Counted from the first letter of the stretch, positions 1 to 9,470 are shown. The stretch: 64,000 nt of DNA from Cyanobacterium sp. Dongsha4 (GCF_036345015.1 NZ_CP084098.1:2183326-2247325), one strand, 5' to 3'. Notes: generated by a model not told the origin, from the sequence alone. Numbers and translations: made by a program.

Positions 1-292
1 AAATAGGAAATGGTTTTATAAGTATTATTTTATGGAAGAATATTTATATTGTTGGTTTTTCTATATTATCTCTAATAAATTAATAGAAAATAATTGATAT
101 AAATTATAATCTATATAGTTTTAATTATCATAAAAGATTAATTTAGTTTCTATGGATTTGCTATTTTTATTTAATCTAATAACTCATAGCAGATAATGGA
201 GAACTTTTTAAATAAGAATTGAGCATAATTATAGTAAAAAGTCAAATATTTTACCTAGTTTTTGAGCAAAAATCCCAGAATAAAAAACTATA
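1..292. other. left-edge AT-rich spacer
   Basis: Very AT-rich sequence in front of the AlkB-like gene. One frame on the + strand is open from the window edge to a TGA at 95-97 and could be the last 31 codons of a gene that begins outside the window. It is rich in Tyr, Phe and Ile and has no recognisable motif, so I do not call it a gene. No clear promoter, RNA or repeat is visible in the remainder. Confidence 0.4.
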
Positions 293-871
293 ATGATTGT
301 CGATTTACCTCACAGTGAAATTATTTATCATGAAAATTTTTGGTCTGAAAAAGAAGCCACTTTATTGCTAGAAAAGTTGAAAGCGGAAATACAATGGCAA
401 CAAAAACAAATAACATTATTCGGGAAAACTCATTTAGAACCTCGTTTAACAGCATGGTATGGTGATGAAGGTAAAATCTATACTTACTCTCATATCACCA
501 TGTCTGCCCAAAAGTGGAATCAAACTTTGATTGCTATTAAACATAAAATTGAAAAAGTTATCAGGATTGAGTTTAATAGTGTTTTACTAAATTATTATCG
601 TCATGGTAAAGATAGTATGGGATGGCATAGCGATAATGAGCCAGAATTAGGGAAAAATCCTGTGATAGCTTCTGCCAGTTTTGGGGGAGAGAGACGATTT
701 TTGTTAAAACCGAGGAATAAAAGTCAATCTCTAAGAAAAGAAATTATTTTGCGTCATGGTAGTTTATTGATTATGGCAGGAGAAACTCAGCACTATTGGT
801 TACATCAAATTCCTAAAACCAGTAAGCCTGTTTCTGAAAGAATTAATCTTACTTTTCGTTGGATTAAATAA
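293..871 (+). CDS. AlkB-like 2OG-Fe(II) dioxygenase
   Basis: Predicted 2-oxoglutarate and Fe(II)-dependent dioxygenase of the AlkB family, whose members oxidatively remove alkyl groups from nucleic acid bases. Iron ligands are visible as H112 and D114 in GWHSDNE and as H171 in the WLHQIPK segment. Two arginines in RINLTFR (R183, R189) match the family's 2-oxoglutarate and substrate motif. At 192 residues it is close to the usual size of short bacterial and plant-like AlkB proteins and looks complete. It stands alone, with a pmbA-like gene 93 bases downstream on the same strand. The family call is firm; whether DNA, RNA or another substrate is repaired cannot be read from the sequence. Confidence 0.9.
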   Translation: MIVDLPHSEIIYHENFWSEKEATLLLEKLKAEIQWQQKQITLFGKTHLEPRLTAWYGDEGKIYTYSHITMSAQKWNQTLIAIKHKIEKVIRIEFNSVLLNYYRHGKDSMGWHSDNEPELGKNPVIASASFGGERRFLLKPRNKSQSLRKEIILRHGSLLIMAGETQHYWLHQIPKTSKPVSERINLTFRWIK

Positions 872-964
872 ATAATGTTTGTTGGGGTTAAGGTGATTTT
901 ATTCTTAATTACTAGGAAACGATAAAATAGTGTTTTCAACTTATCCCGAATTTAGATTAATTTT

Positions 965-2263
965 ATGCAACCAGAAAACTTACTAGATTTAGTAAAAAAA
1001 CAAGGAATTAAAAATGCAGAAGTTTATCAAGTAGAATCTTATTCTCGCCCGATTTGTTTTTCGGCTAATCGTTTAAAACAAATTGAGTCTTCTCAAGTTT
1101 CTGGGGTTGCGTTACGTTTATGGAGAGATAATAAACCGGGTTTAGCTTTGGCTTATGGGGAGTTTGATGCTAATGATTTAATTGCCAAAGCCCTCGCAAT
1201 TTCTGATTTGAATGATCCTGAAGAGATATTTTTAAATGATGCTAATAACTTAATTTATTCTAATTATGATGGTAGCTCGGAAAGATTTATTGATCAAGAT
1301 AAAAAAATTATAAAAGAAGGAGAAGATGCGATCGCATCTATTTTAGATTTATATCCTGAAGCAATTGTTAATTTGGATGTGGAATGGGAAAGAGAAACCA
1401 CAACATTAATCAATACTCAAGGATTATATTGTCAACAGAAAGATATTAGTCAAAGTGCATCTCTGGGATTGGAATTAGTAAGAGAAGAAGACTTTTTAGG
1501 CATTTATGACGGAGAATACTCCCATGGGCATATTAATTTAACGAGAATCATTGAATCAGTTTTAAGACGATTAGAATGGGCAGAAAAAAACGTTGCTATC
1601 AAAACAGGCAAAATACCAGTCTTATTCACTCCTAATGCCGTCGTAACTCTCTGGGATACCGTCACCGAAGCCTTAAATGGAAAATATATTCTTGATAAAT
1701 CATCCCCTTGGAGTGAATCTTTAGGAAAAACAGTTATTTCTCCTTGTTTAACTTTAAAGCAACAACCAGATTTGAAACCCTATGATTGCCCTTTTGATGA
1801 TGAGGGTAGCATGACTCAAAATTTAACTTTGATAGAAGCAGGAGTCTTAAAAAGTTTTTATACGGATAAAAAAACCGCTTCTAAACTGGGCATAAATAAT
1901 ACGGGCAATGGTTTTCGTGGGGGTTTAGGGGCTTATCCAAGTCCAGACTTAGTAAATTTAGTAATTAGTGAAGGTAATAAATCTTTTCCAGAAATAGTGA
2001 AAGATATGAATTACGGTATTATTGTAGATCAAATTCTCGGAGGCGGTGCAGATATTTCTGGAGATTTTTCTTTCAATATTGATTTAGGTTACTTAGTTGA
2101 TAATGGAGAAATTCAGGGCAGGATTAAAGACACGATGTTAGCTGGTAATGTTTATCAGTGTTTACAAGAAGTAAGTGCGATCGCATCTGATATAGTTTGG
2201 AGTGGTGCTTGTTATACTCCCTCCATAGTTATAGATAATCTCTCAGTCGTAAGTGATAGCTGA
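965..2263 (+). CDS. TldD/PmbA family protein (PmbA-type)
   Basis: Member of the TldD/PmbA (TldE) family, cytoplasmic proteins that in other bacteria form a heterodimeric metalloprotease that trims modified peptides and helps degrade the CcdA antitoxin. The 432-residue length fits PmbA. I do not see the HExxxH zinc motif that marks the TldD half, so this is more likely the non-catalytic PmbA partner. The C-terminal part has family-like glycine-rich segments (GGLGAYPSPD, ILGGGADISGDFSFNID, DTMLAGNVY). The tldD partner, often nearby in other genomes, is not in this window. The ATG at 965 is the only reasonable start. Confidence 0.85.
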   Translation: MQPENLLDLVKKQGIKNAEVYQVESYSRPICFSANRLKQIESSQVSGVALRLWRDNKPGLALAYGEFDANDLIAKALAISDLNDPEEIFLNDANNLIYSNYDGSSERFIDQDKKIIKEGEDAIASILDLYPEAIVNLDVEWERETTTLINTQGLYCQQKDISQSASLGLELVREEDFLGIYDGEYSHGHINLTRIIESVLRRLEWAEKNVAIKTGKIPVLFTPNAVVTLWDTVTEALNGKYILDKSSPWSESLGKTVISPCLTLKQQPDLKPYDCPFDDEGSMTQNLTLIEAGVLKSFYTDKKTASKLGINNTGNGFRGGLGAYPSPDLVNLVISEGNKSFPEIVKDMNYGIIVDQILGGGADISGDFSFNIDLGYLVDNGEIQGRIKDTMLAGNVYQCLQEVSAIASDIVWSGACYTPSIVIDNLSVVSDS

Positions 2264-2371
2264 TTAGCCATTAGCAATTTACCAGCCCCTTAAGAATATA
2301 AGTTTTTCCCTAACACCCTAATAAGCCCTAATCACTTTCATCAACAATTTTATAATTTTATATATAAGCAA

Positions 2372-2821
2372 TTACTGAGTTAATCGTACAATTGTTCCTA
2401 AAAACAAGATAGTAATTAACCAAGGAATAAGCCAAGCGAAAAATTCGATAACTCTAAACCTAATGATTCTTCCTAGGGTAATAGGATTTTGAAAAATTAA
2501 ATTACGATAAATAAAATTCAGAGAAAAAGAAAAAACAAAGACTAAAAACTTAACAAGAATATCATAAGATTCTGGATAGTGAAAAATAAAAATAGATAAA
2601 AATTGTATAATAATTCCTATACAAAAAAAAGTCGCTAAAGGTAAATTTAACAACATAGGAATAAATACAAATTCAGGTTGAATGAAGACACAAATACCAT
2701 AAATTAGTAACCAAAAAATAAACCATAGTAAGCTAATACCAACTTTCTTGAGAGTTATATACTTTTTACGGTTAGTTGATGGTAAATGTAATTGTTTTAA
2801 TAAATGGTTGATATTATTCAT
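2372..2821 (-). CDS. small hypothetical membrane protein
   Basis: A 149-residue protein with about four hydrophobic stretches (roughly residues 28-48, 52-78, 82-100 and 122-145) and a charged N-terminus. I do not recognise a family. Its start codon overlaps the stop of the upstream GT39 glycosyltransferase by four bases (ATGA), so the two are very likely cotranscribed and translationally coupled. This suggests a helper for the same lipid-linked sugar reaction, but nothing in the sequence states a function. Confidence 0.7.
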   Translation of the reverse strand: MNNINHLLKQLHLPSTNRKKYITLKKVGISLLWFIFWLLIYGICVFIQPEFVFIPMLLNLPLATFFCIGIIIQFLSIFIFHYPESYDILVKFLVFVFSFSLNFIYRNLIFQNPITLGRIIRFRVIEFFAWLIPWLITILFLGTIVRLTQ

Positions 2822-4497
2822 TGAATGGGTTTTAAAAGAGTGAAATTTGATTTAGGTTTAGTAATGGCTTCAAAACAATTAAATGAATGAGTCGATTTTT
2901 CAGAAATATTATCAGATAAATTACAGTAAATATTGTCATCATCAGAAACGAGATTTAAACTCTCTAATATGTTGTTATTAACCAGTAAATAGTTAGGTGA
3001 TTTGACTAATTGTTTCAATTCTTCTTCATTGATAGCTGTGACTTGACGCTCACTATAAAAGTTTAAGGATGGGCGCTCATAATCAAAATTAATATATACC
3101 TTTTTGTTCTTAGGTACAAATTCATTGACTAAGTTTGCCACTGGTTTAACAGCAAAAGCCTCATTTAACTCCCACAACCAATGATTCGAGGAGAAAAACA
3201 CCATTAAGGATACAAACATTCCCCAAAATAACACAGGAATAAATTGTTGGTCTTTTTTTCTTAACAGTATAGTTACCGATAAAAAAGTAATAAAAAGTAG
3301 AATGAAAATTGTCAGTAAATGTTGATCCTGTGGCTTTGTTATGGCAAAATAAATGAAACCCCCCATAATCGCAACTGTAAGCAAAGAGAAAAATTGTTTC
3401 CAAGCAGAAGGGTAAGAAATATAAGAGGGTAGAGATTTGACTTCTCCTAAAGCCACTCCCACTGCTAAAGCAAGAGACGGATATATGGGCATTACATACC
3501 AAGGAAGTTTTGTGCCCATTAAGGAGATTACAATAAGATAAATACTACTATTAATTAAAATAAATTTTGACCAACTCCAATTCAGATTTTCCCAAGCAAG
3601 TTTGAATCCCCACAATGCTAAGAAAATCCAAGGATAAGGATACTTGATTAATTCTACTAAATAATACCAAACCGCTCCTTGATTACCTTCTACGGCAGTA
3701 AACACCCGATTCAAAGATTGCTCTTGAATAGCAGTATGAATAAAAGTTTCTCCATAATAAAGATACTGAGCCGCATACCAAGCAACAACAGGTAAAACCC
3801 CCAAAATAATGCCACTCCAAAGATAAAAAGAAGTAAGTAGTCTCGGTGTATCCCAGAAAATAAACAAAAATGCGATCGCACCTAATAATACTCCCATCAT
3901 CCATCCCTTCGTTAAACAAATTAATGCTAAACTAAGACCAACAGGAAAAGCCCACCGCAAATCCCTTCTAGTTTTTAACAAACAAAGGAATAGCAAAATT
4001 TGAAAACATAAAGTCGCACCATCCAACATCGCCAAACGTCCATGGCGTATTACAGGCATCATAGTCAGATAAGCTAATGATGAGAATAAGGCATAGTAAC
4101 GGGGCAGAAATAGCTCTCTAGCCAGTAAATAGAGCAAAGGAACAGAACTAGCAGTCAAAGTTGCTCCTATGATGCGTGTGGAGAATTCACTAACACCAAA
4201 GAAATTATATACTACAGCCGTCAAACTGTGAATAAGAGGCGGTTTATTGAGATAGGGTTGATGCCAAATTGTGGGGAAAAGCCAGTGCCAATGAGAAAAA
4301 GATGATTCATAAATCTCTCTAGCCACTTGAGCAAATGTACCCTCATCCCAATCCCTTAAAGGTAACGCTCCTAAATTGAGAGAAAATAAAAAAATCGCAG
4401 CACAAAATAAAATGAGAACATAAAACCATTCCCACCAAATTTCCTTTGATTTCAGTCTATAAAGGGGAATTTCCCATGTAAATATTTGACGGTTCAT
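2818..4497 (-). CDS. GT39/ArnT-like membrane glycosyltransferase
   Basis: Polytopic membrane glycosyltransferase of the dolichyl-phosphate-mannose/ArnT superfamily (GT39, GT-C fold), which transfers a sugar from a polyprenyl-phosphate donor. Family hallmarks are the acidic first-loop motif after TM1 (LRDWDEGTFAQVAREI), the following HQPYLNKPPLIH segment, about ten hydrophobic helices and a soluble C-terminal domain. An in-frame TTG lies 45 bases further upstream at 4542, but I prefer the ATG at 4497, which gives 559 residues starting MNRQIF. The gene is followed by a coupled small membrane protein. Donor and acceptor are unknown; glycosylation of lipids or surface polymers is the general role. 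Confidence 0.85.
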   Translation of the reverse strand: MNRQIFTWEIPLYRLKSKEIWWEWFYVLILFCAAIFLFSLNLGALPLRDWDEGTFAQVAREIYESSFSHWHWLFPTIWHQPYLNKPPLIHSLTAVVYNFFGVSEFSTRIIGATLTASSVPLLYLLARELFLPRYYALFSSLAYLTMMPVIRHGRLAMLDGATLCFQILLFLCLLKTRRDLRWAFPVGLSLALICLTKGWMMGVLLGAIAFLFIFWDTPRLLTSFYLWSGIILGVLPVVAWYAAQYLYYGETFIHTAIQEQSLNRVFTAVEGNQGAVWYYLVELIKYPYPWIFLALWGFKLAWENLNWSWSKFILINSSIYLIVISLMGTKLPWYVMPIYPSLALAVGVALGEVKSLPSYISYPSAWKQFFSLLTVAIMGGFIYFAITKPQDQHLLTIFILLFITFLSVTILLRKKDQQFIPVLFWGMFVSLMVFFSSNHWLWELNEAFAVKPVANLVNEFVPKNKKVYINFDYERPSLNFYSERQVTAINEEELKQLVKSPNYLLVNNNILESLNLVSDDDNIYCNLSDNISEKSTHSFNCFEAITKPKSNFTLLKPIQ

Positions 4498-4542
4498 AGC
4501 ATAGTAGATTGTGGGGAGGTGACAGTTCTCTATTAATCTCAA

Positions 4543-4750
4543 AATTTCCTCAATGGCTAAATGAGAGAACTTAAATAACTACTATAGCAAATAGTTCCAA
4601 AACGAAGAACTTTAGTAATTAAGAAAAGGGCAAGGGGCAAAGGTGAAAGTTAAAAGGGCAAAGGGCAAGGGGCAAAGGGCAAAGGTAAATAGTTGATGAT
4701 AATTAATAACTTCTAACTCCTAACTCCTAACTCCTAACTCCTAAACCCTA
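4543..4750. repeat. intergenic heptamer and GGGCAAA repeats
   Basis: The spacer between ado and the GT39 gene holds imperfect runs of GGGCAAAGG/GGGCAAGG (4626-4687) followed by a tandem CTAACTC-type heptamer array (4712-4744). The same composite, in opposite orientation, fills the spacer at 43138-43260. This pattern matches the short tandemly repeated sequences common between cyanobacterial genes. I see no coding capacity. Confidence 0.75.
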
Positions 4751-5443
4751 TTATGCTCCTCTTAAACCATAGGAGGACATTTTCATAATGTCACGGGTAG
4801 AAAAGCCAATATTAGCTAAAGCCTCTCCATAACTAATCATAAAGTCTTCAATTAACTCCTCTTTGGGCATTCCTAAAGTTTTTGCGTCTGTTTCTACCTC
4901 ATTTAACATTCTCCAGATAATAGGTAAATTTTGACGGTTAGCTTCTTCTAATTCTGCTTTAGATGCCTCAAAATTGGCTTTCAACCATTCTTCACCAAAG
5001 TTAAGATGTAAGTATTCGTCTTTTACAACACCTTCAGTAATTTTACGAGCAAAAGGATCAGCTACGGGGATATAAATATTATAGGCTGCGATCGCAAATG
5101 CTTCAATAATTAAAGCCTGAATGAGTAAACAAGTGACAATTTTTCCTTCTTCCTTAGCTTTTTGGAAATTATTGTGTAACTCGGCAAAATATTTTTGAGC
5201 AAAATCCATATCAGGAGTGACACTCAAATTTCTACCACAGGATTGAAAACCCTTTTTGTGACGAAATTCCATTTTCGCCAAACTTGTTAATTCTTTCTCA
5301 TGGTTGGGAAGCATGGCTATCATATCCATATAATTATCATGGGCTTCTTGTTCACCCTCAATTACAATGGCATTAATGCGACTATAAGCATCCTTATATA
5401 CGTCACTGTTGAAGTCTATGGTAGGTTCGACAAGTTGTTGCAT
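4751..5443 (-). CDS. ado: aldehyde-deformylating oxygenase
   Basis: Non-heme di-iron enzyme that converts fatty aldehydes to alkanes or alkenes plus formate, the last step of cyanobacterial hydrocarbon synthesis. The 230-residue length is typical, and all six metal ligands fall in place: E31, E59, H62, E114, E143 and H146 (motifs [27 protein letters not shown] and DEYLHLNF). The start is well supported by an AGGAG ribosome-binding site about 11 bases upstream. Unusually, acyl-ACP reductase (aar), which normally supplies the aldehyde from the next gene, is not adjacent; a GT39 gene occupies that position. The 5' leader contains two small hairpins. Confidence 0.96.
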   Translation of the reverse strand: MQQLVEPTIDFNSDVYKDAYSRINAIVIEGEQEAHDNYMDMIAMLPNHEKELTSLAKMEFRHKKGFQSCGRNLSVTPDMDFAQKYFAELHNNFQKAKEEGKIVTCLLIQALIIEAFAIAAYNIYIPVADPFARKITEGVVKDEYLHLNFGEEWLKANFEASKAELEEANRQNLPIIWRMLNEVETDAKTLGMPKEELIEDFMISYGEALANIGFSTRDIMKMSSYGLRGA

Positions 5444-5795
5444 AAATTGTTAAATCTCCTGTATAGTTTATGTGAGCAAATCTAAACTTAACGACTTCAA
5501 AGGTCGTCTTTTATGAAGACAAGATAATCACTCATTTTAATTTAGTTGTTACCTATCTTATCGGTTTTTATTCCACATTGAGGTTTGCTTCTGATTACTT
5601 TTACTGATACTTTATCCCTTCATTTATTAATAATCACTGGAAAATAGACTATCGTTAATGGTTACAATTAGTTATTAGAGTTAAGTTTTGGTGAGGGATT
5701 GGGGGAGAGGGAAAGAAACTCTTAACTCTCAATTTTTAATTGAAATCTATTTACTGTTCACTAAATTGCAATAGTCCTTTTCATTTTTAATTCTG
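5444..5795. promoter_or_regulatory. divergent region with structured ado leader
   Basis: Divergent promoter region for ado (minus strand) and the DUF4079 gene (plus strand). On the minus strand an AGGAG ribosome-binding site precedes ado. About 50-75 bases above the start codon are two adjacent inverted repeats, ACGAC-7-GTCGT (5491-5507) and GTCTT-5-AAGAC (5506-5520). They share two bases and so could be alternative structures. The remaining sequence, up to 5795, is AT-rich with no other feature I can name. Confidence 0.45.
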
Positions 5796-6233
5796 ATGAA
5801 TTTACCTTCTTTTCTCTGGTTGTGGAAAATTGCCGCTTGGTCAATGGGATTAAGTATCACAGGATATTTACTCCTCGCATTTTCAGGAATATATTTATGG
5901 AAAAATCGCACAGAAAAAAAACCTCGTCCTTCTTGGTTGCGTCCTTTTCATTGGATTACAGGCACAATCTTAGTGATTCTTATTCTTGTTCTTTTATCCA
6001 TCGGTTTAATCGGAACTATTGGATATTATGGTAGCTTAGGACACTCTTGGCATCTACCTGCGGGTTTAACCGTTGTTACATTAGTTTTATTATCTGCATG
6101 GACTTCAACTCAGATACATCCTTCTCGCCCTTGGGCAAGGAAACTTCATGTTAATGTAAATATTGCTTTATTTTTTGCCTTACTGACAGTGGGTTTGACA
6201 GGTTTATTTGTTGTCCAAAAATATCTGCCTTAA
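5796..6233 (+). CDS. DUF4079 membrane protein
   Basis: A 145-residue integral membrane protein matching the cyanobacterial and plant DUF4079 family. Four hydrophobic helices are visible (about residues 15-35, 52-75, 88-105 and 122-141). Histidines sit in membrane-adjacent positions in PFHWITG, GHSWHLPAG and KLHVNVNIALFF, which resembles four-helix cytochrome-like proteins. Haem binding is only a guess. The gene is monocistronic and convergent with the polyamine synthase gene; the spacer between them carries a dispersed repeat. Confidence 0.8.
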   Translation: MNLPSFLWLWKIAAWSMGLSITGYLLLAFSGIYLWKNRTEKKPRPSWLRPFHWITGTILVILILVLLSIGLIGTIGYYGSLGHSWHLPAGLTVVTLVLLSAWTSTQIHPSRPWARKLHVNVNIALFFALLTVGLTGLFVVQKYLP

Positions 6234-6237
6234 AACT

Positions 6238-6363
6238 ACCTCAGTTTGACCTTAAATAGTAATTTAAGTTCGACAAGAGGCAAAAGTGTTTAATTCACAC
6301 AAACCCTAACACCTGAAACCCTAAACCTTACCTTACCCAATATTCTTAAACTGAACTGAGGTT
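6238..6363. repeat. dispersed CCTCAGTT repeat, minus copy
   Basis: Spacer between two convergent genes. Its right part (6309-6363), read on the minus strand, gives AACCTCAGTTCAGTTTAAGA followed by ATATTGGGTAAGG and a GTTTCAGGT tail. Related copies lie at 24934-24985 (+), 41301-41333 (-) and 54341-54375 (+). The left edge has ACCTCAGTTTGACC in the other orientation, so the element has short inverted ends. The minus-strand copy reaches the stop codon of the polyamine synthase gene. Confidence 0.65.
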
Positions 6364-7303
6364 AATTACTAACTCCTTTTCCGAAGAATTTGGGCGGTTT
6401 TGTAATAGTATAAACCTCTGTTTCTTTCTCAATACATTGACGTACATAACCCGGAGCTTGTAACATTCCTAATAGGCTAATACCATCAAAAGAGCGAAAA
6501 TCAGCAGTGGTTTTTTGTTCGAGTAAAAGGTCAACTTTTTCTGGGTTAGGTCTAGTTTCAAATGTTGCCTCAGAGGCGATCGCAAAGCCCCATGATGAGC
6601 CGTAAGTACAAGTTGGAGCAAAATAAGAGTGAACGTTGCTAAAAACTGTTTTAAGGGTATTTACTAAACGTCCATGAATATGTAAATTGGCAGGTGCGAT
6701 CGGACCTGCTTGTATTACAACGATGCCATTTTCTCTCAAAATCTTCTTAAGACGGGCAAAATATTCTTGAGTAAATAATTGGAAAGAAGGTCCTTCTTCA
6801 ATGGGGTCAGACAAATCAGAAATTATTACATCCCATTTTGCTTCACTATTATCAATAACTTCAAAAGCATCACCAATCACTAAATCTAAACGAGGGTCAT
6901 CAAATGAACCTTGGTGCATTTCTGGTAAATACTCTTTACAGGCTTCTACCACATCTCCATCAATGTCCACCATTTTCGCTTGTTTCACACTATGCCAACG
7001 GAAAACTTCTCTGGTGGTTGCACCTTCTCCGCCCCCTAAAATCAAAACATTTTCAGGATTAGGATGATTTACCATCGCTGGATGCACTAATGCTTCATGG
7101 TATAAAAACTCATCTCCTGTACAAGATTGCCATTTACCATCCAATACCAAAGCCTTACCATAAGCACCACTTTCCACAATATACATTTCTTGATAAGGGG
7201 TTTTCTTATGTGCCAAAATACTGGTAATTCCGTGAGCATAAATATCGTAAGGGGTAATATACTCACTAATCCAAACATCAGCGTTGACGATTGATCCAGC
7301 CAT
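6362..7303 (-). CDS. speE: polyamine aminopropyltransferase
   Basis: Cytosolic aminopropyltransferase that moves the aminopropyl group of decarboxylated S-adenosylmethionine onto a polyamine. The SAM-binding loop GGGEGATTREVF, the acidic MVDIDGDVV strand and the catalytic ISDLSDP loop are all present. I start at ATG 7303 (313 residues) because AGGAGA lies 12 bases before it, inside the longer ORF that would begin at 7333. The loop after the catalytic Asp (DPIEEGPSFQLFTQEYF) looks more like plant thermospermine synthase ACL5 than E. coli SpeE, so the product could be thermospermine or spermine-like rather than spermidine. The symbol is for the family. Confidence 0.9.
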   Translation of the reverse strand: MAGSIVNADVWISEYITPYDIYAHGITSILAHKKTPYQEMYIVESGAYGKALVLDGKWQSCTGDEFLYHEALVHPAMVNHPNPENVLILGGGEGATTREVFRWHSVKQAKMVDIDGDVVEACKEYLPEMHQGSFDDPRLDLVIGDAFEVIDNSEAKWDVIISDLSDPIEEGPSFQLFTQEYFARLKKILRENGIVVIQAGPIAPANLHIHGRLVNTLKTVFSNVHSYFAPTCTYGSSWGFAIASEATFETRPNPEKVDLLLEQKTTADFRSFDGISLLGMLQAPGYVRQCIEKETEVYTITKPPKFFGKGVSN

Positions 7304-7520
7304 AATTGCCGTTGTTCTCCTAATAAAATGCAAACTTATATTGTAACAATTTTTTTATCTTGAAACCAATGTTTTTATCAATTTTTTTACCTGATACTCA
7401 ACACCTGTTTCACACCGAAGATTTTAGTATTGAACGGACGGTTGTATCAAAGATTTTAAAGAGATTTCTACACTCTATTTAAGTTAGACTAAGAATAATT
7501 AAGAGTAAGAAAAATAAAAT

Positions 7521-9470
7521 ATGAAAGCTACCAACGAAATTATTATCATTGGTGGAGGAATTATTGGACTGGCGATCGCCATTGAGTTAAAATTAAGGGG
7601 TATCGGTGTCACTATCCTCAGCCGAAACTATCAACAAGCCGCCACTAACGCCGCCGCAGGAATGTTAGCACCTAGGGCGGAGGGGTTGCCTCAAGGAGAA
7701 ATGTTAGATTTAGCTTTAGCGAGTTTAGCTCTTTATCCTGAATGGGTAGCAAAATTAGAGCAAATTAGTGGAGAAGATACCGATTTTAACCCCTGTGGTA
7801 TCATTGCCCCTGTGTATCAAGCTCCCCAGAAAATAGAGCAGGATTATCATAGTGCTTGGTTAGATAAAAAAACCCTCCAATATTATCAGCCTAACCTGAG
7901 TGAAGATATTGTCGGCGGTTGGTGGTATCCCGAAGAAGGACAAGTTGATCCTCGTCGCTTAGGTAAAATGTTGTTACAGGTAGCTCAATCCCTTGGTGTG
8001 GAAATAAAAGAAGGAGTAGAGGCGATCGCATTTAGTCGGGAACACGGCAAAATCAAAAATGTTTTAACCAAATCAGGTATATTTTCAGCAGATATTTATA
8101 TTCTTGCCGGAGGTGCATGGAGCGGTAAACTTAACCCTTTACCTGTAAAACCCATAAAAGGGGAAATGTTAAGCCTAAAAATGCCCTTAGAAATGCCCTT
8201 AGAAAGGGTAATTTTCGGAGATAATACCTACCTTGTACCCAAACAAGACGGCAGATTAATTGTCGGGGCAACGGTAGAAGATAAAGGATGGCACGAAGGC
8301 AACACCGCCCAAGGTATTAATGAACTATTGAAAAGAGCGATAAAACTTTATCCTCCTTTAGCAGATTGGCAATTATTAGAAACATGGTATGGCTATCGCC
8401 CCGGCACTCCCGATGAAAAACCAATTTTTGGTTATGGAGATGCCCAAAATCTGATTCTAGCGACAGGGCATTATCGCAATGGTATTTTATTAGCACCGAT
8501 TACCGCCCAACTAATTAGTAACCTAGTAAGTGATAAAATTACAGAACCTTTAATTAAACCTTTTACTTATCAACGTTTTCAAGAAAATTTATCCCCCTCT
8601 ACTTCTTCGATTATGAACTATCCTACCCCTCTTAATAACGGTAAACTAATTTCTACTTCTACTCCTGATTTGAGTAGCGATGATGATACTTTGATAATTG
8701 CTGGACGAAAATTTAATTCTCGTTTAATGACAGGTACAGGTAAATATAAAACTATCCCCTTAATGCAACAAAGTGTGATTGCTAGTGGTTGCGATATTGT
8801 TACGGTTGCCGTTAGACGAGTACAAAGTAATGCACCGGGTCATGAGGGATTAGCCGAAGCCCTTGATTGGAAGCGTATTTGGATGCTCCCGAATACCGCA
8901 GGATGTACTAATGCAGAAGAAGCCATCAGAGTGGCGCGTTTAGGAAGAGAAATGGCAAAATTACTTGGTCAAGAAGATAATAATTTTGTCAAACTGGAAG
9001 TTATACCCGACTCTAAATATTTATTACCAGATCCGATCGGAACACTACAAGCGGCGGAGCAGTTAGTTAAAGAGGGTTTTGCGGTGTTACCCTATATTAA
9101 TGCAGATCCTTTACTATGCAAACGTTTAGAAGAAGTCGGATGTGTTACAGTTATGCCATTGGGTTCTCCCATTGGTTCAGGGCAGGGTATTAAAAATTTA
9201 GAAAATATCAAAATTATTATTGAGCAGTCTAATGTTCCTGTTGTGATTGATGCGGGGATTGGCACTCCTAGCGAAGCCTGTTTAGGTATGGAAATTGGTG
9301 CAGATGCTTTATTAATCAACAGTGCGATCGCACTTGCTCAAAATCCCGTGAAAATGGCAAAAGCTATGGGATTAGCTACCCAAGCAGGTAGAATGGCTTA
9401 TCAAGCAGGACGTATTCCGATTAAAACTCATGCTAATGCTAGTTCTCCTTTAACTGGAGTTATTAAATAG
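7521..9470 (+). CDS. thiO/thiG: ThiO-ThiG fusion (glycine oxidase + thiazole synthase)
   Basis: A 649-residue bifunctional enzyme of thiamine synthesis. Residues 1 to about 355 are a ThiO-type FAD glycine oxidase (dinucleotide-binding [16 protein letters not shown] near the start; [14 protein letters not shown] and [13 protein letters not shown] near the end) that makes the imine from glycine. After a Ser/Pro-rich linker, residues from about 385 on are ThiG, a TIM-barrel thiazole synthase ([32 protein letters not shown] with the Schiff-base Lys, [25 protein letters not shown]). The fusion is known in cyanobacteria and should channel the unstable imine. I searched the upstream region by eye for a TPP riboswitch and found none. 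Confidence 0.95.
   Translation: MKATNEIIIIGGGIIGLAIAIELKLRGIGVTILSRNYQQAATNAAAGMLAPRAEGLPQGEMLDLALASLALYPEWVAKLEQISGEDTDFNPCGIIAPVYQAPQKIEQDYHSAWLDKKTLQYYQPNLSEDIVGGWWYPEEGQVDPRRLGKMLLQVAQSLGVEIKEGVEAIAFSREHGKIKNVLTKSGIFSADIYILAGGAWSGKLNPLPVKPIKGEMLSLKMPLEMPLERVIFGDNTYLVPKQDGRLIVGATVEDKGWHEGNTAQGINELLKRAIKLYPPLADWQLLETWYGYRPGTPDEKPIFGYGDAQNLILATGHYRNGILLAPITAQLISNLVSDKITEPLIKPFTYQRFQENLSPSTSSIMNYPTPLNNGKLISTSTPDLSSDDDTLIIAGRKFNSRLMTGTGKYKTIPLMQQSVIASGCDIVTVAVRRVQSNAPGHEGLAEALDWKRIWMLPNTAGCTNAEEAIRVARLGREMAKLLGQEDNNFVKLEVIPDSKYLLPDPIGTLQAAEQLVKEGFAVLPYINADPLLCKRLEEVGCVTVMPLGSPIGSGQGIKNLENIKIIIEQSNVPVVIDAGIGTPSEACLGMEIGADALLINSAIALAQNPVKMAKAMGLATQAGRMAYQAGRIPIKTHANASSPLTGVIK

Noticed and set aside
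1-97. Open frame from the window edge to TGA at 95-97
   Set aside because: Could be a gene tail but it is only 31 codons, very AT-rich and without any recognisable motif.
3161-3919. Minus-strand ORFs inside the GT39 gene
   Set aside because: They lie in other frames of a clear membrane glycosyltransferase, have no ribosome-binding sites and look like shadow frames.
7304-7520. TPP riboswitch upstream of thiO/thiG
   Set aside because: The CTGAGA core and paired arms are not visible.
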